Shown piece after piece: positions 1 through 8,468 of a stretch of 64,000 bases of DNA. Within the stretch, counting starts at the first letter, position 1, and every line of letters starts with the position of its first letter. Origin of the DNA: CAZJKE01 sp964546585 (GTDB lineage Bacteria; Planctomycetota; Phycisphaerae; Phycisphaerales; SM1A02). Below the pieces are notes generated by a model. That model was not told the DNA's origin, made no database searches, and saw nothing but the letters and a program-made list of their open reading frames with translations. The translations under genes and the position numbers were made by a program. The DNA lies in NCBI GenBank assembly GCA_964546585.1, contig CAZJKE010000008.1, positions 9,635 through 73,634 on the forward strand, read 5' to 3'.

Positions 1-2100
1 CAGTGGGGCCGAACGCTGACGCTGACCCCCACCTCGCCGGCCTCGCTCTGGCTCTACGCCCCCACGCGTCCATGGGATGACAGCACAACGGACTGGACCC
101 TGCGCCTCCGTACCTATGAGGATGGCCAACCTGGCAGCACCCTCCACACCGTTCGCTTTCGACCGGAAGACATCGGATCGCAAACAATTGATCGCACCCA
201 GTCCGCAATGGCGATCCTCGCCTCACGAAGACTGGGCCTTGAGCAATATCAGGGCTCGTCACTCATCTCGTCTCTGCCCGAGGAAACACGCATCACTTCA
301 GGCATCTCTGCAGAGAACCTCCCGGACAACTGGCCGGGATACCGAAGCCTCCAGTTCATGGTCTGGGCGGACGCGCCGCAGACATTGGATCGCCGTACGG
401 CTTCGGCAATCCTCGCCTGGGTTCGACTCGGCGGTCATCTCGCCATCGTCCTCCCTGCAATCGGAAATCCATGGTCGGTCGGCTCCCCTGATGGACCGCT
501 GGCGGAAGTGCTCGGCGATCTGCAGCCGGAACTTGGCGCAGCGAAACTCAGCGACCTTGCAGGCGTACTGGGGCGTGGAGGATCATGGCCTTCGCTTGAC
601 CTCCCGGTCCGCAGTTTCCCAGACCAAGACGCTCAGTGGCCCGCGACGCTGCAGCCACTGCACTCGCTTCCCGACGGCAGAGTCGTGGCACTTGCACGGA
701 CAGTTGGATTTGGCACTGTCACCATCATCGGAATCGACATTGCCGACGGGCGGCTCACCGCCCTCGGCCTGCCCGAAGCAGACATCTTCTGGAATCGCAT
801 CCTCGGACGGCGGGCAGACACGCCCTCCCCAACCACCTTCGCTGCGCTCGAGAGTGCTGAACGCCTCTCATCGCTTCATCCAACATCACTCCCACTCCGT
901 GCAGGAGAAGTAGCGGCGCATGAAATCGCCATGCGAACCGCCGCGGGCGGGCGGCTCGGCACAGTGCTCCTCCTCCTCATCGCCTACTGGATCATGGCCG
1001 TGCCGCTGGGATATGTCGTCCTTCGCCGGCGCCGCCAAACGCAATGGTCATGGATGTGGTTCGCCGCATCGGCTGCACTGTTCACCATCATCACCTGGAC
1101 CATCGCCGCCGCCGCCGGTTCTGTCCGTGTTCCACTGCGACATCTCTCCATTGTCGATCACATCTACGGTCAAACAGGCGAACATGTGCAAGGATGGTTC
1201 TCGCTGTACATGCCGGGGTACGGATCATCCACCACCTCGCTGGAATTCGGCGAGGCAGGCCTGCTTCTACCGTGGACCTCGCCAGGAAGCAGTGGTACGC
1301 CACCCTTTGCGGATTCTCGCCGCATCGACATCGACATCAATGCGCCACCGAAATCGCTTTCACTTCCCGCCCGCGCAACGACTGTCAATTATTCCTACGA
1401 CTGGCTTGGCGGTGTCGACCCAGACCGCGCGGGGAACCTTCTACGCATCGCCCCCAACGATCCACCAGTTGCGATGCGCCAATCGTTGGAGGGAAGTCTT
1501 GTCAATCATCTTCCCGCAGCCCTCAAGGATGTCACCATTCTCTGGGTCACTGATGAGCGACTTTCCAGACCGCCGCTGTTCCGCGATGACGAAGGCACAG
1601 TCCATCCATGGGTAGACGACATGCTCTCCGGGCGACCACTCAATCGCGCATACCTCTGGCGAGCAGCATCGTGGGCTGCCGGCGATCGGTTGTCCCTCGG
1701 TGCCATCTCAGCAGACCTCCGGGAAGCGGATCTCGCCAAGGCTCTGCAGGAACGATACACGCCGAAAGGCACATGGTCTATCGGAACAGGAACGCTGTCT
1801 TCGCGGGACATGGTCCGGAACATGGAGGCGCTCTCGCTGTACGCGCACCTGACCCCTCCGGCCTACCAGAAGAACCCGGATGAAGAACGATCCCCCCAGA
1901 GCAGCCGCGCAGTGCGGACTGGAGCACGGGGACTTGACTTTGCCCAGTGGTTCTCGCGACCATGCGTCATTGTGACCGGATTCCTCCCCAACTCCGAAAT
2001 CCCGATTGCGGTCGAACTGGACGGCACTCCGGTGGCAGGCAGCAGCGGAACGACCATGTTCCGCTGGGTGTACCCGCTCGAAAGTGAGCCCTCCAAGTGA
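1..2100 (+). CDS. ABC-exporter-associated membrane protein, 5' end cut by the window
   Basis: The reading frame is open from base 1, so the N-terminus lies outside the window; the first ATG inside (208) is not a convincing start. The upstream half has a stretch with alternating hydrophobic strands ending in GGHLAIVLP, like the DUF4350/GldG-type (GATase-like) domain of exporter accessory proteins. Two membrane segments follow: GTVLLLLIAYWIMAVPLGYV near base 960 and a second near base 1065. A long extracytoplasmic-looking C-terminal domain completes the protein. Its stop overlaps the GTG start of an ABC ATPase by 4 bases (GTGA), so the two are probably translated together as parts of one exporter. 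The permease should lie upstream of the window. Substrate unknown; the family assignment is by resemblance only. Confidence 0.7.
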   Translation, partial: QWGRTLTLTPTSPASLWLYAPTRPWDDSTTDWTLRLRTYEDGQPGSTLHTVRFRPEDIGSQTIDRTQSAMAILASRRLGLEQYQGSSLISSLPEETRITSGISAENLPDNWPGYRSLQFMVWADAPQTLDRRTASAILAWVRLGGHLAIVLPAIGNPWSVGSPDGPLAEVLGDLQPELGAAKLSDLAGVLGRGGSWPSLDLPVRSFPDQDAQWPATLQPLHSLPDGRVVALARTVGFGTVTIIGIDIADGRLTALGLPEADIFWNRILGRRADTPSPTTFAALESAERLSSLHPTSLPLRAGEVAAHEIAMRTAAGGRLGTVLLLLIAYWIMAVPLGYVVLRRRRQTQWSWMWFAASAALFTIITWTIAAAAGSVRVPLRHLSIVDHIYGQTGEHVQGWFSLYMPGYGSSTTSLEFGEAGLLLPWTSPGSSGTPPFADSRRIDIDINAPPKSLSLPARATTVNYSYDWLGGVDPDRAGNLLRIAPNDPPVAMRQSLEGSLVNHLPAALKDVTILWVTDERLSRPPLFRDDEGTVHPWVDDMLSGRPLNRAYLWRAASWAAGDRLSLGAISADLREADLAKALQERYTPKGTWSIGTGTLSSRDMVRNMEALSLYAHLTPPAYQKNPDEERSPQSSRAVRTGARGLDFAQWFSRPCVIVTGFLPNSEIPIAVELDGTPVAGSSGTTMFRWVYPLESEPSK

Positions 2101-3038
2101 TCGAAACCATCAACCTCACTCGCAAGTACGGCGACCTCGTCGCGCTCGATAACTTGAATCTGTCCATTGACGAAGGTGAGTGCTTCGGGTTCATCGGCCC
2201 AAACGGCGCAGGCAAGACAACGACAATCAAGATCCTTGCAACGCTCTTGAAACCCACATGGGGCGAAGCCCGCATCGACGGCAAAGTCATCGGATACCAG
2301 AACCCGGAAATCAGACCAGTCATCGGCTATGTACCCGACTTCATGGGTTCATACGACGACATGGTTGTGACGGAATACCTCGAGTTCTTCGCCGCTTGCT
2401 ACGGACTGTCCGGATCGAAACGACGGCAGGTCGTCGGTGATGTGCTCGAACTCACCGAACTCTCCTATAAGGCAGATGCGGAGATCGGCGGACTGAGCCG
2501 GGGCATGAGCCAGCGGTTGTCGATCGCCCGAGTCCTCCTGCACGACCCCAAAGTGCTGCTGCTCGATGAACCAGCATCAGGGCTCGACCCGCGGGCGAGG
2601 GTGGAGATTCGCGGCTTGCTGCGGGAACTGCATCGCATGGGCAAGACCATCCTCATCAGCTCGCACATCCTGCTGGAACTGGCCGAGCTCTGCACCAGTG
2701 TTGGCGTCATTGAACAGGGGAAACTGGTGTTCGCCGGCTCCGTTGATGAGATCCTCGCCAAAGCAAAGGTCGGCCAGATGGTGCACATCGAGGTCACCGA
2801 GAAAGCGGAAGAGGCCGCCACGCTCCTGCGAGAGGTGAAGGGTGTACGGAGCGTCGATGTCGTCACCGACAATGGACGACATCGGATCGATGTTGTCCTC
2901 AACAACACCGATGCACCACCCGTTTCGGAACTGCCCAACCGCCTGATCGCCCGCGGTTTTCGCATCAATTCCATGCAGGGCGAGCAGGTGAATCTTGAGA
3001 CGGCGTTCATGCGCCTGACCAAGGGCCTCGTATCCTGA
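2097..3038 (+). CDS. ABC transporter ATP-binding protein
   Basis: 313-aa cytoplasmic ATPase of the ABC-2/drug-exporter class. It has a complete nucleotide-binding set: Walker A GPNGAGKTT near residue 37, signature LSRGMSQRL, Walker B LLLDEPASGLDPR with the catalytic Glu, and the H-loop His in SSHIL. The C-terminal ~90 residues form the accessory domain typical of the CcmA/NatA-like group. The start is GTG and overlaps the stop of the preceding membrane protein by 4 bases, so the pair is coupled. It hydrolyses ATP to drive the membrane partner; the substrate cannot be read from the sequence. Confidence 0.93.
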   Translation: MIETINLTRKYGDLVALDNLNLSIDEGECFGFIGPNGAGKTTTIKILATLLKPTWGEARIDGKVIGYQNPEIRPVIGYVPDFMGSYDDMVVTEYLEFFAACYGLSGSKRRQVVGDVLELTELSYKADAEIGGLSRGMSQRLSIARVLLHDPKVLLLDEPASGLDPRARVEIRGLLRELHRMGKTILISSHILLELAELCTSVGVIEQGKLVFAGSVDEILAKAKVGQMVHIEVTEKAEEAATLLREVKGVRSVDVVTDNGRHRIDVVLNNTDAPPVSELPNRLIARGFRINSMQGEQVNLETAFMRLTKGLVS

Positions 3039-3065
3039 ATTCGCCCACCCCATACAATCCACCGC

Positions 3066-3935
3066 ATGGCACGCCGCGTCATTCTGCTCGTCGATCGCCA
3101 CCGCGAAGGCGTTGAGGACATTGCCACATCCCTTGGCAATGGACTCGGCGACGCGGCCGACATCGTCGGTGACTTCGACGCCGCCGACGAAGCGCTGCCG
3201 GCACTGGAGAACATCGATGCCGCCATCGCCATCGGTGGCGACGGGACGCTCATCAGCCAGGCCGTGCGCGTCCTTCCCTACGACATCCCGCTCATCGGCG
3301 TGAACTGTGGGCGACTCGGGTTTCTCGCAGAATTCGATGTTGCGTCGCTCATTGAACACCGACACATCGTGTTCGGCAACGAACCGCCAGTACTTCGCGT
3401 CATGCTCATTCGCGCCGAAGTCGAAGGGGCAGGTTCATGGACCGCCATGAACGAAGTCCACATTGCCGCCGGCGACCCCTTCCGCATCCTGGAACTCGAC
3501 CTGTCAATCGATGGTATCCACGCACCCGCGCTGCGAGGCGATGGCATCATCGTGGCAACACCCACCGGATCGACTGCGCACAGCGTCTCCGCCGGCGGCC
3601 CTATCGTCGATCCTCGCGCACAAGCCATCGTCCTGACACCGCTTGCCGCTCACTCCCTGGCCGTACGCCCAATCGTCGTAGCAGACAGCACGAAAGTCGA
3701 TGTCGACCTTCGGCAGGCAAACGCCGGCACAACACTGGTCATCGATGGTCGACCACGCTGCGGACTAGCCACAGGACAACGAGTCTCCGTGTACCGTGAA
3801 CCAAAGAGCCTGCGACTCATCCTGAACCCAACCCAAACCTACTGGGATATTCTCGCCAACAAACTGCACTGGGCAGCACCCCCAGGACCTCCCCCGGACT
3901 CTGCGCCACCCCACCCCAACGCTCCAACACCATGA
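3066..3935 (+). CDS. nadK: NAD(+) kinase
   Basis: 289-aa NAD kinase, making NADP from NAD and ATP (or polyphosphate) in the cytoplasm. The family signature IAIGGDGTLI is at residues ~57-66. The NAD-binding stretch GIIVATPTGSTAHSVSAGGP and the later LVIDGRPR segment are intact, as is NEVHIAAGDPFR. The length is normal. The last ~20 residues are unusually proline-rich (PPGPPPDSAPPHPNAP) and are probably a disordered tail. Its stop overlaps the ATG of serS by 4 bases, so it is coupled to serS and tilS. Confidence 0.95.
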   Translation: MARRVILLVDRHREGVEDIATSLGNGLGDAADIVGDFDAADEALPALENIDAAIAIGGDGTLISQAVRVLPYDIPLIGVNCGRLGFLAEFDVASLIEHRHIVFGNEPPVLRVMLIRAEVEGAGSWTAMNEVHIAAGDPFRILELDLSIDGIHAPALRGDGIIVATPTGSTAHSVSAGGPIVDPRAQAIVLTPLAAHSLAVRPIVVADSTKVDVDLRQANAGTTLVIDGRPRCGLATGQRVSVYREPKSLRLILNPTQTYWDILANKLHWAAPPGPPPDSAPPHPNAPTP

Positions 3936-5341
3936 TCGATCTGAAACAACTCCGCGACGATCCGCAGCGATTCATCGACGGCGCCGAAGCAAAGGGCATC
4001 GACATCGATTTCGCCGAACTTCTCGATCTCGACTCCAGACACCGCGATCTCATGCTGGAACGAGAGACGGCGCGGTCGGAACAAAATAAGATCGGCAAGG
4101 ATACCGGCCCACGCATCGGAGAACTCAAAGGCCGCATCAAGAAGGCGGACGATGCAGACCGCGCGGCACTCGAGTCAGAACTCGCAGAAATGGAAGCTCG
4201 ACCGGTCGCGCTGAAAGCCGACATTCAACGAATCGACGAAGAAATCTCCGCCATGGAACCCGCACTCGATGCGCTGATCATGGCGGTACCCCAGCCACCC
4301 GACCCCGACGTACCCCGCGGATTGTCCGCCGAGGACAATGTCGAGTTGCGGCAGTGGTCACCGGACAACTTCGACCCCTCGAAGTCCTTTGCTGAGAACC
4401 GAGGCTATCAACCCCGCACCCATGTCGAACTCGTCGAACACCTCGGTATCGCCGACTTCCAACGAGCCGTCAAGATTGCCGGTACGCGGCACTACGCCCT
4501 GAGGGGCGACGGCATGCGGCTCCATCAAGCCGTGCTGCAACATGCCTTCGATCTCATCACATCGGAACACGACTTCTTACCAATGTCGGTGCCCGTCATT
4601 GTTCGAGAAGAGTGCATGGTCGGCACCGGGTTCTTCCCATCGGGTCGCGAACAGGCGTACCACATCGAAGAATCGCGGCGGGGCGCCGGGCACGATCTCT
4701 ACCTTGCGGGAACCGGTGAAGTGGGGCTCATGGGGCTGCACGGTGATGAAATCATCGATGCCGAACAACTACCGCTGAAATACGCCACCGTCTCGACCTG
4801 TTTTCGGCGCGAAGCCGGCGCGGGCGGCCGCGAAACCGCCGGGCTCTATCGCGTGCATCAGTTCGACAAGGTCGAACAGGTCGTCATCTGCCGCGCCGAT
4901 GAAGCGGAGAGCAGACAGTGGCACGCCACGATGATCGACATCGTCGAGACGATGCTGCAGGATCTTCGACTCCCCTACAGGCTCTTCCAATGTTGCACTG
5001 CGGATCTCGGGCCGAAGAACGCCGACATGATCGACATCGAATGCTGGATGCCCGGCCGCGGCCCGCTGGACAGCGACGGACGCCCGCAGGGTGACTGGGG
5101 CGAAACGCATTCCGCATCGCGACTCTACGACTTCCAGTGCCGCCGTCTGAACATGCGGTACCGGGACGAGAATGGCAAGACGGTCTTCTGCCACTCGCTC
5201 AACAACACGGTGCTTGCATCTCCGCGGATCCTCATCCCGATTCTGGAGATGTATCAACAGGAGGACGGTTCAGTCGTCGTACCGGAAGTCCTGCGAGGTG
5301 GCATGGGCAAGGACACACTGCAACCGACGGTCGCGGTGTGA
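3932..5341 (+). CDS. serS: Seryl-tRNA synthetase
   Basis: 469-aa class II aminoacyl-tRNA synthetase charging tRNA-Ser. The N-terminal ~110 residues are the charged, heptad-rich tRNA-binding coiled coil (LKGRIKKADDADRAALESEL). The catalytic core has motif 2 (CFRREAGAGGRETAGLYRVH) and motif 3 (NTVLASPRILIPILEMYQQ); the usual G-x-A before the motif 3 Arg is here NTVLASPR. The length is close to the usual ~430 aa. It starts with an ATGA overlap on nadK and ends with a GTGA overlap on tilS, so three housekeeping genes sit in one coupled unit. Confidence 0.95.
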   Translation: MIDLKQLRDDPQRFIDGAEAKGIDIDFAELLDLDSRHRDLMLERETARSEQNKIGKDTGPRIGELKGRIKKADDADRAALESELAEMEARPVALKADIQRIDEEISAMEPALDALIMAVPQPPDPDVPRGLSAEDNVELRQWSPDNFDPSKSFAENRGYQPRTHVELVEHLGIADFQRAVKIAGTRHYALRGDGMRLHQAVLQHAFDLITSEHDFLPMSVPVIVREECMVGTGFFPSGREQAYHIEESRRGAGHDLYLAGTGEVGLMGLHGDEIIDAEQLPLKYATVSTCFRREAGAGGRETAGLYRVHQFDKVEQVVICRADEAESRQWHATMIDIVETMLQDLRLPYRLFQCCTADLGPKNADMIDIECWMPGRGPLDSDGRPQGDWGETHSASRLYDFQCRRLNMRYRDENGKTVFCHSLNNTVLASPRILIPILEMYQQEDGSVVVPEVLRGGMGKDTLQPTVAV

Positions 5342-6285
5342 ACCGGGACGCTCTGCCGTTGGCGGTGCGACGGCACCCACTGGTCGCGACGATTCGCGCC
5401 GCGATTTCCGGACCGGGCGTGGTAGTGGCGATCAGCGGAGGCGCAGATTCAACGGCGTTGTTGCTGTTGTGCTGCGCCGCGGCTGCGCAGCGATCTGCCG
5501 GTGACCTTCGCGTCGTTGCCGGCCATGTGCACCACGGCATTCGAGTGGAGTCAGATGCCGAGCGGACGATGGTGCAACAACTCTGCGACGCACTGGACAT
5601 CCCATGCGAAACCCGGCAACTTGAAGGAATCAGCACAGCGTCCGAAGCGAGGAATGGTCGCTATGCGGCGCTCACCGCTATTGCAGAGCAGTGCGATCTT
5701 CCCGCGGTTCTGACTGCGCACCACGCTCGGGACCAACTGGAAACAATGCTCATCGCACTCTGCCGCGGCGGCGGGCCACGAACACTGGCGGGCATGCCGC
5801 AGTCGCGGCCGCTTTCCGACTCGGTGCAGTTGGTTCGGCCGTTGTTGGACGCCGCCCCGGAGACGCTCAGAGAGATCTGCGAGGCCGCAGGTGTGCAGTG
5901 GTGCGAGGATCCGACCAACGACGACCCGAACACACCCCGCGGCCTGCTTCGGCGGGATGTTCTGCCGGCGCTGGTCTCGCAGTGGCCCGGCGCGGCGAGA
6001 CATGCCGCGCACGGTGCAATGATGTTGCATTCGGCGGCCGATGCCTTTGATGCGGAGACTGATCGAAGCGTCGCTGGACCGCTGCCTTGGTCGCGCCCCG
6101 AGGTCCGCGCGGTGCCGCGTGTGTTTCTTGCCGCGGCGTTGCACAGGCATCTCGATGGCGCGGCGAACTTCGATCTACTCATCGCCATCGCCGAAGCCAT
6201 CGGCGATGCGTCAACCGAACCCCGCACCTTTCAGTTCGCTGGTGGCGTGGTGCGTGTCACAGCACACGAAGTCGCGCTGGCATGA
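5338..6285 (+). CDS. tilS: tRNA(Ile)-lysidine synthase
   Basis: ATP-dependent N-type PP-loop enzyme that converts C34 of the tRNA-Ile CAU anticodon to lysidine. The PP-loop motif is ISGGADST at about residue 31, followed by VAGHVHHGIR and LTAHHARDQLETMLIALCRG, all typical of TilS. I chose the GTG at 5338 because it gives a 4-base GTGA overlap with serS and places the PP-loop at the usual distance from the N-terminus; the open frame runs back further inside serS but that part is a shadow. At 315 aa it is the short form lacking most of the C-terminal domain of the E. coli enzyme. Confidence 0.9.
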   Translation: MNRDALPLAVRRHPLVATIRAAISGPGVVVAISGGADSTALLLLCCAAAAQRSAGDLRVVAGHVHHGIRVESDAERTMVQQLCDALDIPCETRQLEGISTASEARNGRYAALTAIAEQCDLPAVLTAHHARDQLETMLIALCRGGGPRTLAGMPQSRPLSDSVQLVRPLLDAAPETLREICEAAGVQWCEDPTNDDPNTPRGLLRRDVLPALVSQWPGAARHAAHGAMMLHSAADAFDAETDRSVAGPLPWSRPEVRAVPRVFLAAALHRHLDGAANFDLLIAIAEAIGDASTEPRTFQFAGGVVRVTAHEVALA

Positions 6286-6328
6286 GGTATTGGATTCCCA
6301 GTGGGTAGTGGAAGGGCATGATCCGTCA

Positions 6329-6499
6329 ATGCTCCCCTTTGGGCCGCTCCGTGGATCTGGATGGTCAATGGGTCGTCGCCGGTTTTCGGCAGACATCCTC
6401 TCCGCCGAGGCGATCGTCACACCACATCCCGAGGACATCACCCAGGATTGCACCGTTGACATCAACGACCTGCTCGCCGTCATTTCGGCGTGGGTTTGA
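6329..6499 (+). pseudogene. Orphan dockerin-type C-terminal tail (gene relic)
   Basis: A short reading frame in the tilS-dapF gap ends in PEDITQDCTVDINDLLAVIS followed by AWV and a stop. This Asp-rich Ca-binding-like repeat plus DLLxxIxxW ending is the C-terminal tail of many planctomycete secreted proteins (type I dockerin-like). Nothing upstream in the frame looks like the body of such a protein; tilS occupies the space. It is best read as the remaining 3' end of a lost gene. It could alternatively be a 56-aa peptide from the ATG at 6329, but there is no signal peptide. Confidence 0.55.
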
Positions 6500-6525
6500 G
6501 GAGAAGAGGCGTCAGGTGCCTCTTC

Positions 6526-7254
6526 TCAGATGTATGCAACAGGTCCGCGAACCAGCACGGAGCCGGCGGGTGACCAGCGACAATGCAGGGTGCCGCCGTC
6601 GCTCGTGACGGCCAGCGCATCGCCGCACATGCCCGCCTCGATTGCGGCCGTGAAAACCGATGCAGCGCCGGTGCCGCAGGAGAGGGTCGGACCGACTCCT
6701 CGCTCCCATGTTGCGCAGGTGCAGGCGGCGGCGTCATCCATTCGCACCACATGCAGGTTCATGCCACGAATGAAACCGGCGTGGTCGGCAACCCGCGGTC
6801 CGAGCGTGCTGCAGATCGACACTGGACTCTCGTCCACAAGGCACACCGCGTGCGGGTTGCCCATGTCGACGAAGGTCATGGGCGGTAGATCCCCGGAATC
6901 CGTGACGCCGCAGGCATCGGCACCGAGACGGGGGATCCCAAGGTCCACCTCAACGCTCGCGGAATCCAGATCGACAACGCATGCAACGGTCCCCGCGGCC
7001 GTCTCGACCAGTACCTCTCTTCCCTCCACCAAGCCGTTCTTCACCGCGTGCATCGCAACGCACCGAAGGCCGTTGCCGCATTGTTCGCCTTCGCTTCCGT
7101 CGGCGTTGATGATTCGCATGTAGAAATCGCCCTCCGCCCGCGGCGGAGAGAGAAGCAATACTCCGTCATCACCAGCCTCAGGCCCCAGGTCCGCGGACTC
7201 GCACCCGATCAAGAATCGATTCCCGGCACCATGCATGCGCACCTGCTTCAGCAT
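6526..7254 (-). CDS. dapF: Diaminopimelate epimerase
   Basis: Interconverts LL- and meso-diaminopimelate in the lysine/peptidoglycan pathway. Both active-site cysteines are present: NADGSEGEQCGNGLRC (first half) and SCGTGAAS (second half). The start MLKQVRMHGAGNRF matches the family N-terminus (MxFxKMHGxGNDF), so I prefer the ATG at 7254. The frame could begin five codons earlier at 7269, which would overlap the M48 gene by 13 bases. Its stop lies 26 bp from the dockerin relic. At about 242 aa it is slightly shorter than the usual ~275. Confidence 0.92.
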   Translation of the reverse strand: MLKQVRMHGAGNRFLIGCESADLGPEAGDDGVLLLSPPRAEGDFYMRIINADGSEGEQCGNGLRCVAMHAVKNGLVEGREVLVETAAGTVACVVDLDSASVEVDLGIPRLGADACGVTDSGDLPPMTFVDMGNPHAVCLVDESPVSICSTLGPRVADHAGFIRGMNLHVVRMDDAAACTCATWERGVGPTLSCGTGAASVFTAAIEAGMCGDALAVTSDGGTLHCRWSPAGSVLVRGPVAYI

Positions 7255-7256
7255 GT

Positions 7257-8468
7257 TCACAGCGTACATGCCAGAATGAACGAAACGATGATTGCTGCCT
7301 TGGCGATGCGAACCATGCGGTCAATTGGAAGACCGTTGATTGGGCAGCCCACGATCGCGTGCAGGTTGGCGGAGCGCTTCGCAGTCGACCCGTGCCAAGG
7401 GCTGCCATCACGCATCGAACGGCCAGCACACGCACCGATCAGCGCAAGTGTGCTCGACATCGTCATTGCTGCTCGCATGGTGACTGTACTGCTCCCCTCC
7501 TGCCGAGAGAGCCACGCCGCTGCCGAAGCATCGGCCTGCCGCTCGAAGATTCGAGACACCGCTATCGTTCCAAAGAGGGCAGCAACAAGCGGCAGGACAA
7601 CCGCCACTCCGTCCAATGCAATGCCGCTGCACACTCGTTCAACCAGAAAGAGTACTGCGAGTGCAGTGGCGCCAAGAAAGGGAAGATGGTGATGTCGCAA
7701 GTGGGCGATTTCATGGGCTGCGACCGCCTCCACTTCCCGCGGAGTCAAGCGGGCCAGCAGGAGATCGGACAGAATGATCACCCGCAAGCGAGGGAGCAAT
7801 CCGACAGCCGCAGCGTTGGCCAGCCTGAACCCGGTTTCCCATCGCAGAACATTGCGCAGCCGAACACTGCCGTCATCCGCAATACGCATGATGATCTTCC
7901 GAAGATCGCCGGGGTCCATGGGCCGCGCCGGCAGTAGAAGTCCAACGAACAGTGGCGCAGCGGAGATCAGACCGATGACCGCCACCAACAGCACCCAGGA
8001 AGCAATCTCAGGATGCATCAATCGGCTCGCGACATCGGACATCGTGAACATGGCCAGCACTGGCACGAGGATCAGGAATACCTGCAGCCGAAGATTGTGA
8101 ACAGCCCATGACCATCGGGCCTGCCGTGGCCCGGCCACATACCAGATCGCCGCCAATCCAAGCACCAGCGGCGCGACGACGAGGACATCATCCACAAGTG
8201 GCAATCCGCGCTCCACCACTGCGGGCCAACCGGCCAACACCACCGCAAGCGACCAGGCAAGGAACACGATCCACACCGCCATGGCGATGCCACGGTCTCT
8301 TCTCCCAATCGCCGCCGTTCGGCTTGCGACCGCGGATGTCAGGACGGCCGCCGGTGTGATGATGACCAGGAGGAAGAGGAGCCACGGCATCGATACTTCG
8401 GTTTCGGTCCAGCCAATGTCAGCGGCGAGCAGGACAGACACCAACAGCAGCGAGCGCAGCGACAGCAT
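7257..8468 (-). CDS. M48-family membrane zinc protease
   Basis: 403-aa integral membrane metalloprotease (HtpX/Ste24-like). The zinc motif HEIAH lies in VEAVAAHEIAHLRHHHLPFL, and the third ligand region is FERQADASAA further on, as expected for M48. About five hydrophobic segments precede the catalytic domain and two follow it, so the active site probably faces the cytoplasm or the membrane surface. The start ATG overlaps the stop of the upstream lipoprotein gene by one base (TAATG), and dapF follows after 2 bp, so the three are probably one transcript. The likely role is membrane-protein quality control; the substrate is unknown. Confidence 0.85.
   Translation of the reverse strand: MLSLRSLLLVSVLLAADIGWTETEVSMPWLLFLLVIITPAAVLTSAVASRTAAIGRRDRGIAMAVWIVFLAWSLAVVLAGWPAVVERGLPLVDDVLVVAPLVLGLAAIWYVAGPRQARWSWAVHNLRLQVFLILVPVLAMFTMSDVASRLMHPEIASWVLLVAVIGLISAAPLFVGLLLPARPMDPGDLRKIIMRIADDGSVRLRNVLRWETGFRLANAAAVGLLPRLRVIILSDLLLARLTPREVEAVAAHEIAHLRHHHLPFLGATALAVLFLVERVCSGIALDGVAVVLPLVAALFGTIAVSRIFERQADASAAAWLSRQEGSSTVTMRAAMTMSSTLALIGACAGRSMRDGSPWHGSTAKRSANLHAIVGCPINGLPIDRMVRIAKAAIIVSFILACTL

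Noticed and set aside
77..913. Plus-strand frame at the left edge
   Set aside because: It is a shadow of the membrane-protein gene open from base 1; its composition is Arg/Ser-rich and shows no domain.
5137..5337. N-terminal extension of TilS inside serS
   Set aside because: The residues read from within serS are low-complexity shadow; the GTG at 5338 with a GTGA overlap restores the normal TilS N-terminus.
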